A stretch of 64,000 nucleotides of DNA from Amphiplicatus sp041740755 (GTDB lineage Bacteria; Pseudomonadota; Alphaproteobacteria; Caulobacterales; Parvularculaceae), in NCBI GenBank assembly GCA_041740755.1, contig JBGSLM010000089.1:1-64000 (forward strand). Reading direction: 5' to 3'. The position numbers and the translations under genes are program-made. Of the stretch, positions 1 to 9,396 are shown one piece after another; position 1 is the stretch's first letter, and every line of letters begins with the position of its first letter. The notes beneath the pieces are model-generated. The model worked only from the letters and a program-made list of their open reading frames with translations. It had not been told where the DNA came from and made no database searches.

Positions 1-1143
1 ATGGGCGGCGCGCAGCCGCTTGCCGCCGTAATGGCCGGCGCCGCTTGTCTTGCAATCGAATGCCAGCAGTCTCGCATCGATAAGCGGCTTGAAACGCGCT
101 ATCTCGACGAACAGGCGCGCGATCTTGGCGACGCGCTCTCCCGCATCGAACAGGCCAAGAAAGACAAACGCGCCGTTTCAATCGGCCTCCTCGGCAACGC
201 CGCCGAAATCCTCCCCGAGATGATCCGCCGCGGCGTCAGGCCGGACGCCGTCACCGACCAGACGTCCGCGCATGATCCGGTCAACGGTTATCTTCCAATC
301 GGCTGGACGGTCGACGAATGGATATCCCTGCGCGAGCGCGATCCGAAAAAGGTCGAGCGCGCTGCAAGAGGCTCGATGGCGAAACATGTTGAAGCGATGC
401 TCGCTTTTCACAAGATGGGCGTCGCCACATTCGACTATGGCAACAACATACGCCAGGTAGCATTTGACGAAGGCGTCAAGAACGCTTTCGATTTTCCGGG
501 CTTTGTTCCTGTCTATGTGCGGCCGCTCTTTTGTCGCGGCGTCGGTCCGTTCCGCTGGGCGGCGCTCTCGGGCGATCCGGAAGATATCGCGAAGACCGAC
601 GCGAAAGTGAAAGAGCTGCTCCCCGACGACAAGCACCTACATCGCTGGCTCGATATGGCGAGGGAGCGCATCAAGTTTCAGGGCCTGCCCGCGCGCATCT
701 GCTGGGTCGGTTTGGGCGACCGTCATCGCCTCGGCCTTGCATTCAATGAAATGGTCGCAAGCGGCGAATTGAAAGCGCCGGTCGTTATTGGCCGCGATCA
801 CCTCGATAGCGGTTCAGTCGCTTCGCCAAACCGTGAAACCGAGGCGATGAAAGACGGCAGCGACGCAGTTTCCGATTGGCCGTTGTTGAACGCATTGCTC
901 AATACAGCTGGCGGCGCGACCTGGGTCTCCCTGCACCATGGCGGCGGCGTCGGCATGGGCTATTCGCAGCATTCGGGCGTCGTCATCGTCGCCGACGGAA
1001 CCGAAGACGCTGCGAGACGATTGAAGCGCGTGTTGTGGAATGACCCCGGCACCGGCGTCATGCGCCATGCCGATGCGGGCTATGACATCGCGATTGATTG
1101 CGCGCGCGAGAAGGGATTGGATTTGCCGATGGTAGAGAACTGA
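1..1143 (+). CDS. hutU: Urocanate hydratase, C-terminal part (5' end outside window)
   Basis: Second step of histidine degradation: urocanate plus water to imidazolonepropionate, using tightly bound NAD+. The 380 visible residues match the C-terminal two thirds of the usual ~555-residue enzyme. The family signatures GGAQPLA at the very start, RPLFCRGVGPFRW and HHGGGVGMGYSQHSG are all present. The Cys in ARICWVGLGD (fragment residue 234) lies 146 residues from the end, which fits the catalytic Cys410 of the Pseudomonas enzyme. Base 1 falls on an internal Met of the GMGGAQPLA motif, so the true start lies upstream. hutH follows after one small ORF. Confidence 0.97.
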   Translation: MGGAQPLAAVMAGAACLAIECQQSRIDKRLETRYLDEQARDLGDALSRIEQAKKDKRAVSIGLLGNAAEILPEMIRRGVRPDAVTDQTSAHDPVNGYLPIGWTVDEWISLRERDPKKVERAARGSMAKHVEAMLAFHKMGVATFDYGNNIRQVAFDEGVKNAFDFPGFVPVYVRPLFCRGVGPFRWAALSGDPEDIAKTDAKVKELLPDDKHLHRWLDMARERIKFQGLPARICWVGLGDRHRLGLAFNEMVASGELKAPVVIGRDHLDSGSVASPNRETEAMKDGSDAVSDWPLLNALLNTAGGATWVSLHHGGGVGMGYSQHSGVVIVADGTEDAARRLKRVLWNDPGTGVMRHADAGYDIAIDCAREKGLDLPMVEN

Positions 1144-1166
1144 ATTAGTGGTCGAGCACTCGAAAT

Positions 1167-1412
1167 ATGCGAGACAAATTTATTGAATTATATGTTCAGC
1201 TGCTTGGAGAACCAGTTCCTGTATGGGCGCCCTTTCACGCGCGACAAATATCGGACCAGACTGCAGAATTATTGTCTCAACCCGATGGCGTTGAAATCGT
1301 AGAAGACGATCCTGAATTCTTTCCAGGAGACTTTGTCCGGTTTGAAGAACGAATCATCGATGGCCGAAACAAGTATTTTGCTATCGCACCAGCAGATATA
1401 GACAACACATAG
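1167..1412 (+). CDS. Small acidic hypothetical protein between hutU and hutH
   Basis: An 81-residue ORF fills most of the 274-bp gap between hutU and hutH on the same strand and ends 5 bp before hutH. The product is acidic, with a GDFVRFEERIIDGRNKY stretch that could form a small beta-barrel. I recognise no family. The DNA is visibly AT-richer than both neighbours, and no good Shine-Dalgarno stands before the ATG. It could be a lineage-specific small gene, a recent insertion or a chance ORF. It is not part of the usual hut pathway. Confidence 0.5.
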   Translation: MRDKFIELYVQLLGEPVPVWAPFHARQISDQTAELLSQPDGVEIVEDDPEFFPGDFVRFEERIIDGRNKYFAIAPADIDNT

Positions 1413-1417
1413 GACTT

Positions 1418-2938
1418 ATGGTGATCTCCCTCTCCCCCGGCTCCGTCACCCTCGCCGAACTCCGCGCCATCTGGAACGGCGCAGCGGTTTCGCTTTCCGC
1501 TGACGGCTTCGCCGCCGTCGAGGCCGCAGCGGCGAGCGTCGGGCGCATCGTCGCGTCGAACAAGACCGTTTACGGATTGAACACGGGCTTTGGCCTTCTC
1601 GCCAATACGCGCATTCCGAATGACCGTCTGGTCGAGTTGCAAAAGAAAATCGTCCTCAGCCATGCCTGCGGCCTTGGCGACGCGCTGGATGACAGAATTA
1701 CGCGACTTATCCTTGCGACAAAAATCATCGGCCTTGCGCGCGGCGCATCGGGCGTCAAGCGCGCTACAATCGAACGGCTGCTAGAGTTTCTGAAACGCGA
1801 CCTCCTTCCCGTAATTCCCGAACAAGGCTCCGTCGGCGCATCGGGCGATCTTGCGCCGCTTGCGCATATGACCGCCGCCATGATCGGCGTCGGCGGCATT
1901 CGCGTGAACGGCAAGACGATGAAGGCCGCTGACGCGCTGAAATCCGCCGGGCTTCAGCCGCTTGAACTGGGCCCGAAAGAGGGCCTCGCGCTTTTGAACG
2001 GCACGCAGGTTTCAACCGCAATCGCGCTCGACGCCTTGTTCAAGGCCGAACGCGTGTTCGGGGCGGCGCTTTGCGCCGGCGCTTTGTCGGTCGATGCGCT
2101 GAAAGGTTCGCTCTCGCCATTCGACGAACGCATTCACGCGCTGCGCGGTCAGCCCGGACAGATCGACGTCGCAACATCGCTGCGCGCCTTGCTCGAAGGC
2201 AGTCAGATCAACGCATCGCACATCAACTGCGACCGCGTTCAAGACCCCTATTCATTCCGCTGTCAGCCGCAGGTGATGGGCGCAGCGCTCGATTTAATGC
2301 GTCACGTCGCCCGAACGCTGACGATCGAGGCGAACGCCGTCACCGACAACCCCGTCGTCTTTCCGGACAAGGACGAAGCGATATCCGGCGGCAATTTCCA
2401 TGCGGAGCCTGTCGCTTTCGCCGCCGACATGCTGGCGATGGCGTTATGCGAAATCGGCTCGATTTCAGAGCGCCGCACCGCCGTTTTGATCGATCCGAAG
2501 ATGAGCGGCTTGCCTGCGTTTCTTGTCGCGGACGGCGGCGTCAATTCAGGCTTCATGATTGCGCAAGTGACAGCGGCGGCGCTCGTTTCTGAAAACAAGT
2601 CGCTCGCCTTTCCGGGCAGCGTCGATTCAATTCCAACCTCCGCCGGTCAGGAAGATCATGTTTCGATGGCGACATCGGCCGCTCGCAAGGCCGGACGAAT
2701 CGCGCGGAACGCCGCAGGCGTCATCGGCGTCGAATTGCTTGCCGCCGCACAGGGCGCCGATTTTCACGCGCCGCTAAAAACATCTGCGCCCTTGCAGAAA
2801 GTTCATGCAGCCGTCAGAGCGAGAGCCGCTTTCTGGGATGAAGACCGCTATTTCGCCGACGATCTCGCAGCGATGCAGCAGGAAGCGCTCGAAAACGACC
2901 TCTTCCTGCAGCTTCCTGCGATATCCATCGGGTCATGA
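1418..2938 (+). CDS. hutH: Histidine ammonia-lyase
   Basis: First step of histidine degradation: L-histidine to trans-urocanate plus ammonia. The 506-residue length is normal. The Ala-Ser-Gly triad that cyclises to the MIO electrophile is visible at residues 141-143 inside GSVGASGDLAPLAH. YGLNTGFG near residue 52, which carries the catalytic Tyr, and the C-terminal SAGQEDHVSM motif are also present. The gene lies downstream of hutU in the same direction, so the two probably form a catabolic unit. hutI and the formiminoglutamate steps are not in the window and may lie upstream. Confidence 0.97.
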   Translation: MVISLSPGSVTLAELRAIWNGAAVSLSADGFAAVEAAAASVGRIVASNKTVYGLNTGFGLLANTRIPNDRLVELQKKIVLSHACGLGDALDDRITRLILATKIIGLARGASGVKRATIERLLEFLKRDLLPVIPEQGSVGASGDLAPLAHMTAAMIGVGGIRVNGKTMKAADALKSAGLQPLELGPKEGLALLNGTQVSTAIALDALFKAERVFGAALCAGALSVDALKGSLSPFDERIHALRGQPGQIDVATSLRALLEGSQINASHINCDRVQDPYSFRCQPQVMGAALDLMRHVARTLTIEANAVTDNPVVFPDKDEAISGGNFHAEPVAFAADMLAMALCEIGSISERRTAVLIDPKMSGLPAFLVADGGVNSGFMIAQVTAAALVSENKSLAFPGSVDSIPTSAGQEDHVSMATSAARKAGRIARNAAGVIGVELLAAAQGADFHAPLKTSAPLQKVHAAVRARAAFWDEDRYFADDLAAMQQEALENDLFLQLPAISIGS

Positions 2939-3085
2939 CGCTGGCCGCCGCAGAATGACCATGTTTGGCGTCTTGAAAAGAAATTCGGACTTGCCGATCT
3001 TGCGCCGACAATTGCGAAGCGGCGCCGCTGGAAAATCGCACGCACTGAAGCGCGGCGAAAAAATTGAAAGAATGGAGAAACTATC

Positions 3086-5257
3086 GTGGGAAAACACCTT
3101 GCCGTATGTGCAATCGCCCTCGTCGTTGCGCTTGGGAGCCCGCCACTAATGGCGCAGGAATCAACTCCCGAACCGCCCTCGGAGGCACAGGAATCCGCCG
3201 TCGTTCCGGCGTTCACCGCCGACAATGCGCTGATTGCCGTCTGGTCCGGTCCGTATGGCGGCGTTCCGCCGTGGGACAAGGTCAATACGCGCGATTTCAT
3301 TCCAGCGTTCGACAAGGCGATCGAAGATGCGCGCAATGAGATCAACGCTATCGCTGCCAATGAGGCCACACCGACATTCGAGAACACCATCGCCGCGCTT
3401 GAGAAGGCTGGCGCGACACTGACACGCGTCCAGAACATTTTCGGCGTCTATTCAGGAAACCTCAACACTGGCGAAATTCCGGATATCGAACTTGTCGTTT
3501 ATCCAAAACTTGCTGCGTTCGGAGACGAAGTGAATCAGAACGAAGCGCTCTACAAGCGCGTCGCGGCGGTCTACAACAGCAAGAAATTCAAAAAGCTGAA
3601 ACCTGAAGAACGGCGGCTTGCCGAAGATCACTACAAGGGCTTTGTGCGCAACGGCGCCAATCTCGATGAAGCCCGCAAGAAGCGTGCTGCGGAAATAAAC
3701 CAGCGCCTCGCAACGCTTGGAACGCAGTTCACGCAGAACCTGCTCAAAGACGAAGAAACCGTCATCTGGGTTGAAAAAAAATCAGACCTTAAAGGTCTGC
3801 CGCAATCGATCATCGACGGCATGGCTGAAACAGCGGCGGCAAACGGCAAGCCCGGCAAATGGGCGATCTTGAATACCAGGTCAGCGGCCGATCCGTTTCT
3901 CACCTATTCGGACAATCGCGCTCTTCGCGAAAAAGTCTGGCGCGCCTTCGTCAATCGCGGCGATAACAACGACGCCGAAGACAACAACGCGATCATCGCG
4001 GAGACGCTGAAGCTGCGCGCTGAACGCTCAAAACTCCTAGGTTATTCGACCTACGCGCATTGGGCGATCGAACGCCAGATGGCGAAGACGCCGGAAGCGG
4101 CGATGGGCCTCATGCTGAACGTTTGGCCGAAAGCAGTCGCGCGCGTAAAGGAAGAAGTCGCCGACATGCAGGCGATCGCCGACGCCGAAGGCGCCAAGCT
4201 CACCATCGAACCCTGGGATTATCGCTACTACGCCGAGAAAGTGCGCAAAGCGAAATACGATCTCGATTTCAACGAGGTCAAACCCTACATGCAGCTTGAA
4301 AAGCTCCGCGAGGGAATGTTCTGGGCCGCCGGTCAGCTTTATGGATTCCAGTTCGAGCAGATTGCAGACGTTCCGGTATTCAATGAAGACGTTCGCGCGT
4401 GGAAAGTTCTCAATCCTGCGGGCGAATTGGTCGGTCTTTGGTATTTCGATCCCTATGCGCGCACCGGAAAAGGCTCCGGCGCGTGGATGACGGAATATCG
4501 CGGCCAGGAAAAACTGACCGGCGACATCAAACCGATCGTTTCCAACAACTCGAATTTCATCAAGGGAAAGCCCGGCGAGCCGGTTCTGATTTCATGGGAT
4601 GACGCGGAGACGCTGTTCCATGAATTCGGCCACGCTCTGCACGGTCTCGACTCGAACGTGAAATTTCCCTCGCAAGCGGGAACCAGCGTTCCCCGCGACT
4701 ATGTCGAGTTTCCATCGCAGCTGAACGAGCGTTGGCTCATGACGCCGGAAGTGATGAACAAATTCCTCGTTCACTATGAAACCGGAGAAGCGCTGCCGCA
4801 GGCGCTGGTTGATAAGATCAAGGCCGCGAAAACCTTCAATCAGGGATTCACGACAGTTGAATATCTGATGAGCGCGCTTGTCGATATGAAGCTTCACCTT
4901 GCGGGAGACGCCGATATCGACCCCGACGCCTTCGAGCGCGAAACGCTCGCAGAACTCGGCGCGCCGAAGGAAATCGTGATGCGCCACCGCACGCCGCAAT
5001 TCGGGCACATCTTCTCAGGGGAAGGCTACGCCGCCGGCTATTACAGCTATCTGTGGGCCGACACGATTACAGCGGACGCAGCGGAAGCGTTCGTCGAAGC
5101 GGGAAGCTTCTATGACAAGGAAACGGCGAAGAAGCTGCACGACTACATCATGTCGGTCGGCGACTCGATCGATCCCGCCGAAGGCTTCAGAAAATTCCGC
5201 GGCCGTGACGTCGATACGGCGGCGCTTTTGCGTGATCGCGGCTTTCCGGTCGACTAG
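3086..5257 (+). CDS. Exported M3-family oligopeptidase (peptidyl-dipeptidase Dcp type)
   Basis: Zinc metallopeptidase of the thimet/Dcp family, 723 residues, which cleaves short peptides. The zinc motif HEFGHALHG starts at residue 512, and the downstream FSGEGYAAGYYSYLWAD block typical of M3 enzymes is present. A hydrophobic N-terminus ending around PPLMAQE looks like a Sec signal peptide with cleavage near residue 23, so it probably acts in the periplasm. The start is GTG, preceded by GGAG at 8 nt. A strong terminator follows directly. The 147 bp between hutH and this gene suggests its own promoter. Confidence 0.93.
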   Translation: MGKHLAVCAIALVVALGSPPLMAQESTPEPPSEAQESAVVPAFTADNALIAVWSGPYGGVPPWDKVNTRDFIPAFDKAIEDARNEINAIAANEATPTFENTIAALEKAGATLTRVQNIFGVYSGNLNTGEIPDIELVVYPKLAAFGDEVNQNEALYKRVAAVYNSKKFKKLKPEERRLAEDHYKGFVRNGANLDEARKKRAAEINQRLATLGTQFTQNLLKDEETVIWVEKKSDLKGLPQSIIDGMAETAAANGKPGKWAILNTRSAADPFLTYSDNRALREKVWRAFVNRGDNNDAEDNNAIIAETLKLRAERSKLLGYSTYAHWAIERQMAKTPEAAMGLMLNVWPKAVARVKEEVADMQAIADAEGAKLTIEPWDYRYYAEKVRKAKYDLDFNEVKPYMQLEKLREGMFWAAGQLYGFQFEQIADVPVFNEDVRAWKVLNPAGELVGLWYFDPYARTGKGSGAWMTEYRGQEKLTGDIKPIVSNNSNFIKGKPGEPVLISWDDAETLFHEFGHALHGLDSNVKFPSQAGTSVPRDYVEFPSQLNERWLMTPEVMNKFLVHYETGEALPQALVDKIKAAKTFNQGFTTVEYLMSALVDMKLHLAGDADIDPDAFERETLAELGAPKEIVMRHRTPQFGHIFSGEGYAAGYYSYLWADTITADAAEAFVEAGSFYDKETAKKLHDYIMSVGDSIDPAEGFRKFRGRDVDTAALLRDRGFPVD

Positions 5258-5279
5258 ATCGCCCAGCATATCGAAGAAG

Positions 5280-5304
5280 GGCGCCGCATTGCGGCGCCTT
5301 TTTT
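5280..5304 (+). terminator. Rho-independent terminator of the M3 peptidase gene
   Basis: Perfect 8-bp GC stem (GGCGCCGC / GCGGCGCC) with an ATT loop, followed by six T residues, starting 22 bp after the peptidase stop codon. On the opposite strand the hairpin is followed by CTTCTTC, so it may also help end the convergent lrp transcript, whose stop codon lies at 5304. Confidence 0.87.
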
Positions 5305-5759
5305 CATAACGGCAATTCCGTCGTTTCCTTTATCTCGCGCAAAGCGATTGACGAGCGGATTTGCCCGACCTCAGGCAACTCTAGAAGAAAAGTCTGTAGA
5401 AACAGATCGTAATCGGCGATGTCTTTTGCGATGACGCGAAGCGTAAAATCAGCGTCGCCCGTCGTCGCATAACATTCGAGCACTTCGGGGCGCGCGCGAA
5501 TTTTCTTTTCAATCGCCGCGACAACATTCGCGTATTGCCGCGCAATCGTCACGTGAACGAAAGCGATCACCGCAAGCCCGATCTTCTGGCGATCAAGGAT
5601 CGCGCGATACGCTTTTATGATCCCTGCATCCTCAAGCGACTTGACGCGCCGCCAGCAGGTCGCCGCCGATATGCCGGTCACGTCGGCCAGTTCCTGAGCG
5701 GAAAGACGGCATTGGCTTTGGATCGCGCCAAGGATTTTTCTGTCGATATCGTCGATCAT
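5304..5759 (-). CDS. Lrp/AsnC-family transcriptional regulator
   Basis: A 151-residue feast/famine regulator. An N-terminal winged helix (roughly residues 1-60; IDRKILGAIQ and SAATCWRRVKSLEDAGII) is followed by a RAM/AsnC effector-binding domain (FVHVTIA, CYATTGDADFTLRV). Such proteins bind amino acids and act as dimers to octamers. The gene is divergent from the indolepyruvate oxidoreductase gene across a 146-bp AT-rich intergenic region. The natural inference is that it controls that gene and itself in response to an aromatic or branched amino acid. The effector is not deducible from sequence. Confidence 0.93.
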   Translation of the reverse strand: MIDDIDRKILGAIQSQCRLSAQELADVTGISAATCWRRVKSLEDAGIIKAYRAILDRQKIGLAVIAFVHVTIARQYANVVAAIEKKIRARPEVLECYATTGDADFTLRVIAKDIADYDLFLQTFLLELPEVGQIRSSIALREIKETTELPL

Positions 5760-5905
5760 GGGCCGCCATTGAATGATGATTTTGTTTCATATTCCTCTAT
5801 TTATTGACATATTTCAATCGTTTTAGAGCCGTTCATGGATTTAACCTAGGCGATTTTCGCGGGCAAATCAGATAATCATTGCGGCGCACCATAGGGAAAA
5901 CCGAT
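5760..5905. promoter_or_regulatory. Divergent lrp / indolepyruvate oxidoreductase control region
   Basis: A 146-bp AT-rich segment between two divergent start codons. It holds a consensus-like TTGACA at 5804-5809 on the + strand and several A/T tracts suitable for Lrp binding. An imperfect GAAT...ATTC symmetry lies near 5770-5795. I cannot assign a convincing -10 box, so the exact promoter is left open. Confidence 0.4.
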
Positions 5906-8900
5906 ATGCCCGCCGCCGCCGTGTCCCTTGATTCTTACGAACTGGATGACCGCTACCGCAGAGACGCAGGAAGGATTTTCCTGACCGGCACGCAAGCGCT
6001 CGTCGCCATCATGGTGCACCAGCGGCGGCTCGACCGGGCAAATAACCTCAACACGGCTGGCTTCGTTTCCGGCTATCGCGGGTCGCCCTTGGGGGGCGTC
6101 GATCAGGCGATGTGGCGCGCCGCGAAATTCCTCAAAGCGGAGCAGATCGAGTTTCTTCCCGCGATCAACGAAGATCTGGCGGCGACAGCAATCCTCGGGA
6201 CGCAACAGGTCGAGCTTGAATCCGACCGCACCGTCGATGGCGTGTTTTCGATGTGGTACGGCAAAGGACCCGGCGTCGATCGCGCCGGCGATGCGCTCAA
6301 ACACGGCAACGCATACGGTTCATCTCCGCATGGCGGCGTTCTCGTCGTCGCTGGCGACGATCATGGCTGCGTGTCATCGTCGATGTCGCATCAGTCTGAT
6401 GTCGCTTTCATGTCGTGGTACATGCCGACGCTCAATCCGGCGTCGCTCGCAGAATATATCGACTTCGGACTCTACGGTTTCGCCCTGTCGCGCTTCTCCG
6501 GCATGTGGGTGGGCTTTAAAGGGATTTCAGAGACTGTCGAGAGTGCGGCGAGCATTGTCCTGCCGCCCCGTCCGTCGTTCAGAACGCCAACGGATTTCGC
6601 GATGCCGGAAGGCGGTCTCAATATCCGCACGATGGACCTTCCCGGCATGCAGATCGAGCGGCGGATGAAATTCAAGAAGGACGCCGTCCGCGCCTTCGCA
6701 CGAGCCAATCCGATCGACAGACCGATCTACAATATACCGGGCGCCCGGTATGGAATAATCACGACCGGCAAAGCGCATCTCGACGTCCTCGAAGCGCTTG
6801 CCATGCTTGGCGTCGATGAACGGCGCGCCCGCGCGATCGGCCTCGACATCTACAAGGTCGGAATTGTCTGGCCGCTCGAAAATGACGGCGCTGAGCGCTT
6901 CATGGCGGGCAAAGAGGAAATTCTCGTCATCGAGGAAAAGCGCGGCATTATCGAGAGCCAGCTCAAGGAATATCTCTACGACCGCGCCGTGTCGAAGCCG
7001 AAACTCATTCTTGGAAAGCACGATGAAGCGGGCGCGCCGCTGATCTCGTGGGTTGAAGAGATGACGCCTTCAATGCTCGCGCCGATCATCGCGACACGCC
7101 TGAAACGCATATTTCCAGACATGAATTTCAGTGACGCGCTCGCCCGGATTGAGCGCGCTTCAATCGCCGCAAATGCGCCAGGCGGCGCCAAGCGCATTCC
7201 GTATTTTTGTTCCGGATGCCCGCACAACACATCGACGAAGGTGCCGGAAGGGTCGAAGGCCCTCGCAGGCATCGGTTGCCATTTCATGGCGTCGTGGATG
7301 GACCGGGATACGTCATCGCTGATCCAGATGGGCGGCGAAGGCGTGAATTGGGTTTCGAAATCGATGTTCCTGAAAGATCGCCCGCACATCTTTCAGAACC
7401 TCGGCGACGGCACCTATTTTCATTCCGGCTACATGGCGATCCGTCAGGCGATCGCAGCAAACGCCAATATCACGTACAAGATACTCTTCAATGACGCTGT
7501 CGCGATGACTGGGGGCCAGCCGGTCGACGGCGTCATCTCCGTTCCCGCTATCGCTAATCAGATGAGGGCGGAAGGCGTCAAAAAGATTGTCATCGTCTCG
7601 GACCAACCAGAACTGATCATCGAGAACGGCGGCTATCCGCACGATGTCGAGGTGCATCACCGCGACAGGCTTGATGATGTCCAGCGCTACCTTCGCGAGA
7701 TCAAGGGCGTCACCGCACTCATATACGAGCAGACCTGCGCGGCCGAAAAGCGCCGCCGCCGCAAAAAGGGCGAATACCTGGATCCGCCGAAACGAATCTT
7801 CATCAATGAACTCGTCTGCGAGGGGTGCGGTGATTGCTCGAAACAGTCGAACTGTCTCTCGATCGTTCCCGCCGAAACGGAGTTCGGACGCAAGCGGAAG
7901 ATCGATCAATCATCGTGCAACAAGGACTATTCCTGCGTCAAAGGCTTCTGCCCGAGCTTTGTCTCAATCGAAGGCGGCGAACTGAAAAAACCTGGGTTGC
8001 GCCAGATCGACGACACGCTTCAGGCGCTGCTGAACAATCTGGCCGAACCCGCCCTTCCCTCGATTGACAGAGCTTATGACATTCTGGTCGCGGGCGTCGG
8101 CGGGACGGGCGTTGTCACGATTGGCGCGATCATCACCATGGCGGCGCATCTTGAGGGCAAGGGCTCAAGCGTTCTCGACTTCATGGGCTTCGCCCAGAAA
8201 GGCGGCTCGGTCCTTTCCTATGTTCGCCTTGGCGCGTCGCCCGCAGCGCTAAATCAGGTTCGGATCGATATCGGCGAGGCGGAAGCCGTCATCGCCTGCG
8301 ACCTTGTTGTCGCGACCGACGAGCGGGCGCTGTCCGTCATGCAGAATGCCGCAACGCGCGCCGTTGCAAATATCGATATCATGCCGACGGCGGATTTCAT
8401 CCGCGACCGAAGCATCGACTTTGCCGCCCATCAACGCGTCAAGTCGCTTAAGGGCGCCTGCGGCGCGGACAATGTGGAAACGATTGACGCGTCCGCAATC
8501 GCATTGCGGCTTTTCGGCGATACCGTTTTTTCAAACATGTTCCTGCTGGGATTTGCCTGGCAGAACGGACTTGTTCCGGTCGGGCGCAAGGCGCTCGTCC
8601 GTGCAATCGAGCTTAACGGCGTCGCTGTCGCCAAGAACCTGTCCGCATTCGAAGCGGGACGAGCCGCCGCAATCAATCCCGCCGCCGTGATGCGGTCCGC
8701 GGGATTGGCACAAGAATCGCCCGCCGACCCGGCGCTGGGCGATATCGTCAAGCGGCGCGCCGAATTCCTGACCGGGTACCAGAACGCCGCCTACGCCGCC
8801 GAATATGCAAAATTCGTCGAGACAGTCCGCGCAAAATCGAGCGGCATCGACGTCAACAATTCTTTCGTCAAAGCAGTCGCCAGAAACCTGTTCAAGCTGA

Positions 8901-9382
8901 TGGCGTATAAGGACGAATATGAGGTCGCGCGTCTCTATACGGATGGATCGTTCAAGCGCAAAGTCGCCGCTGAATTCTCTGGCGACTATCGCGTCAAATT
9001 CTACATGGCGCCGCCGGTTTTCAATCGCGGTCTCGACGATCAGGGCAGACCGCTGAAATCCACGTTTGGCCCATGGATGTATGGCGCGCTTTCGGTCCTC
9101 AAGCATTTAAGGGTCCTGAGAGGGACCGCGTTCGACCCGTTCGGCGCGACCGGCGAGCGCCGGCTCGAACGCCGGATGATCCACGAATACAAAGCCCGCG
9201 CTGCGGGCGTCGCCGGCCGGCTTACAAAAGACAATCTAAACGCCGCTTTAGAAATAGCGAACCTGCCGGACGAGATCCGGGGCTATGGACCTGTCAAACT
9301 TGCCGCAATCGAAAAGGCCGAAGAGCGGTATGCCGCGCTCGCAAGATCGTTTAATGAAAGCCGCCCTGAAATCGCCGCCTGA
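5906..9382 (+). CDS. Indolepyruvate ferredoxin oxidoreductase (fused alpha/beta/gamma)
   Basis: TPP- and Fe-S-dependent oxidative decarboxylation of indolepyruvate and other aryl-pyruvates to aryl-acetyl-CoA. The 1158-residue chain fuses the whole enzyme. An N-terminal pyrimidine-binding domain is followed by a TPP domain (CSGCPHNTST and GIGCHFMASW near residues 435-470), then a Cys-rich Fe-S segment (CEGCGDCSKQSNC near 638-650 and CVKGFCPSF). The C-terminal gamma-type domain starts around 728 (VAGVGGTGVVTIGAI). I chose the ATG at 5906, preceded by AGGGAAAA; a TTG at 5879 is in frame but less likely. The gene sits 14 bp before the aromatic aminotransferase, which would supply its substrate. 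Confidence 0.93.
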   Translation: MPAAAVSLDSYELDDRYRRDAGRIFLTGTQALVAIMVHQRRLDRANNLNTAGFVSGYRGSPLGGVDQAMWRAAKFLKAEQIEFLPAINEDLAATAILGTQQVELESDRTVDGVFSMWYGKGPGVDRAGDALKHGNAYGSSPHGGVLVVAGDDHGCVSSSMSHQSDVAFMSWYMPTLNPASLAEYIDFGLYGFALSRFSGMWVGFKGISETVESAASIVLPPRPSFRTPTDFAMPEGGLNIRTMDLPGMQIERRMKFKKDAVRAFARANPIDRPIYNIPGARYGIITTGKAHLDVLEALAMLGVDERRARAIGLDIYKVGIVWPLENDGAERFMAGKEEILVIEEKRGIIESQLKEYLYDRAVSKPKLILGKHDEAGAPLISWVEEMTPSMLAPIIATRLKRIFPDMNFSDALARIERASIAANAPGGAKRIPYFCSGCPHNTSTKVPEGSKALAGIGCHFMASWMDRDTSSLIQMGGEGVNWVSKSMFLKDRPHIFQNLGDGTYFHSGYMAIRQAIAANANITYKILFNDAVAMTGGQPVDGVISVPAIANQMRAEGVKKIVIVSDQPELIIENGGYPHDVEVHHRDRLDDVQRYLREIKGVTALIYEQTCAAEKRRRRKKGEYLDPPKRIFINELVCEGCGDCSKQSNCLSIVPAETEFGRKRKIDQSSCNKDYSCVKGFCPSFVSIEGGELKKPGLRQIDDTLQALLNNLAEPALPSIDRAYDILVAGVGGTGVVTIGAIITMAAHLEGKGSSVLDFMGFAQKGGSVLSYVRLGASPAALNQVRIDIGEAEAVIACDLVVATDERALSVMQNAATRAVANIDIMPTADFIRDRSIDFAAHQRVKSLKGACGADNVETIDASAIALRLFGDTVFSNMFLLGFAWQNGLVPVGRKALVRAIELNGVAVAKNLSAFEAGRAAAINPAAVMRSAGLAQESPADPALGDIVKRRAEFLTGYQNAAYAAEYAKFVETVRAKSSGIDVNNSFVKAVARNLFKLMAYKDEYEVARLYTDGSFKRKVAAEFSGDYRVKFYMAPPVFNRGLDDQGRPLKSTFGPWMYGALSVLKHLRVLRGTAFDPFGATGERRLERRMIHEYKARAAGVAGRLTKDNLNAALEIANLPDEIRGYGPVKLAAIEKAEERYAALARSFNESRPEIAA

Positions 9383-9396
9383 GAAAGACTGAATCC

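Noticed and set aside
1..3. ATG at base 1 as the hutU start
   Set aside because: It is an internal Met of a conserved hutU motif; ~176 residues are missing upstream.
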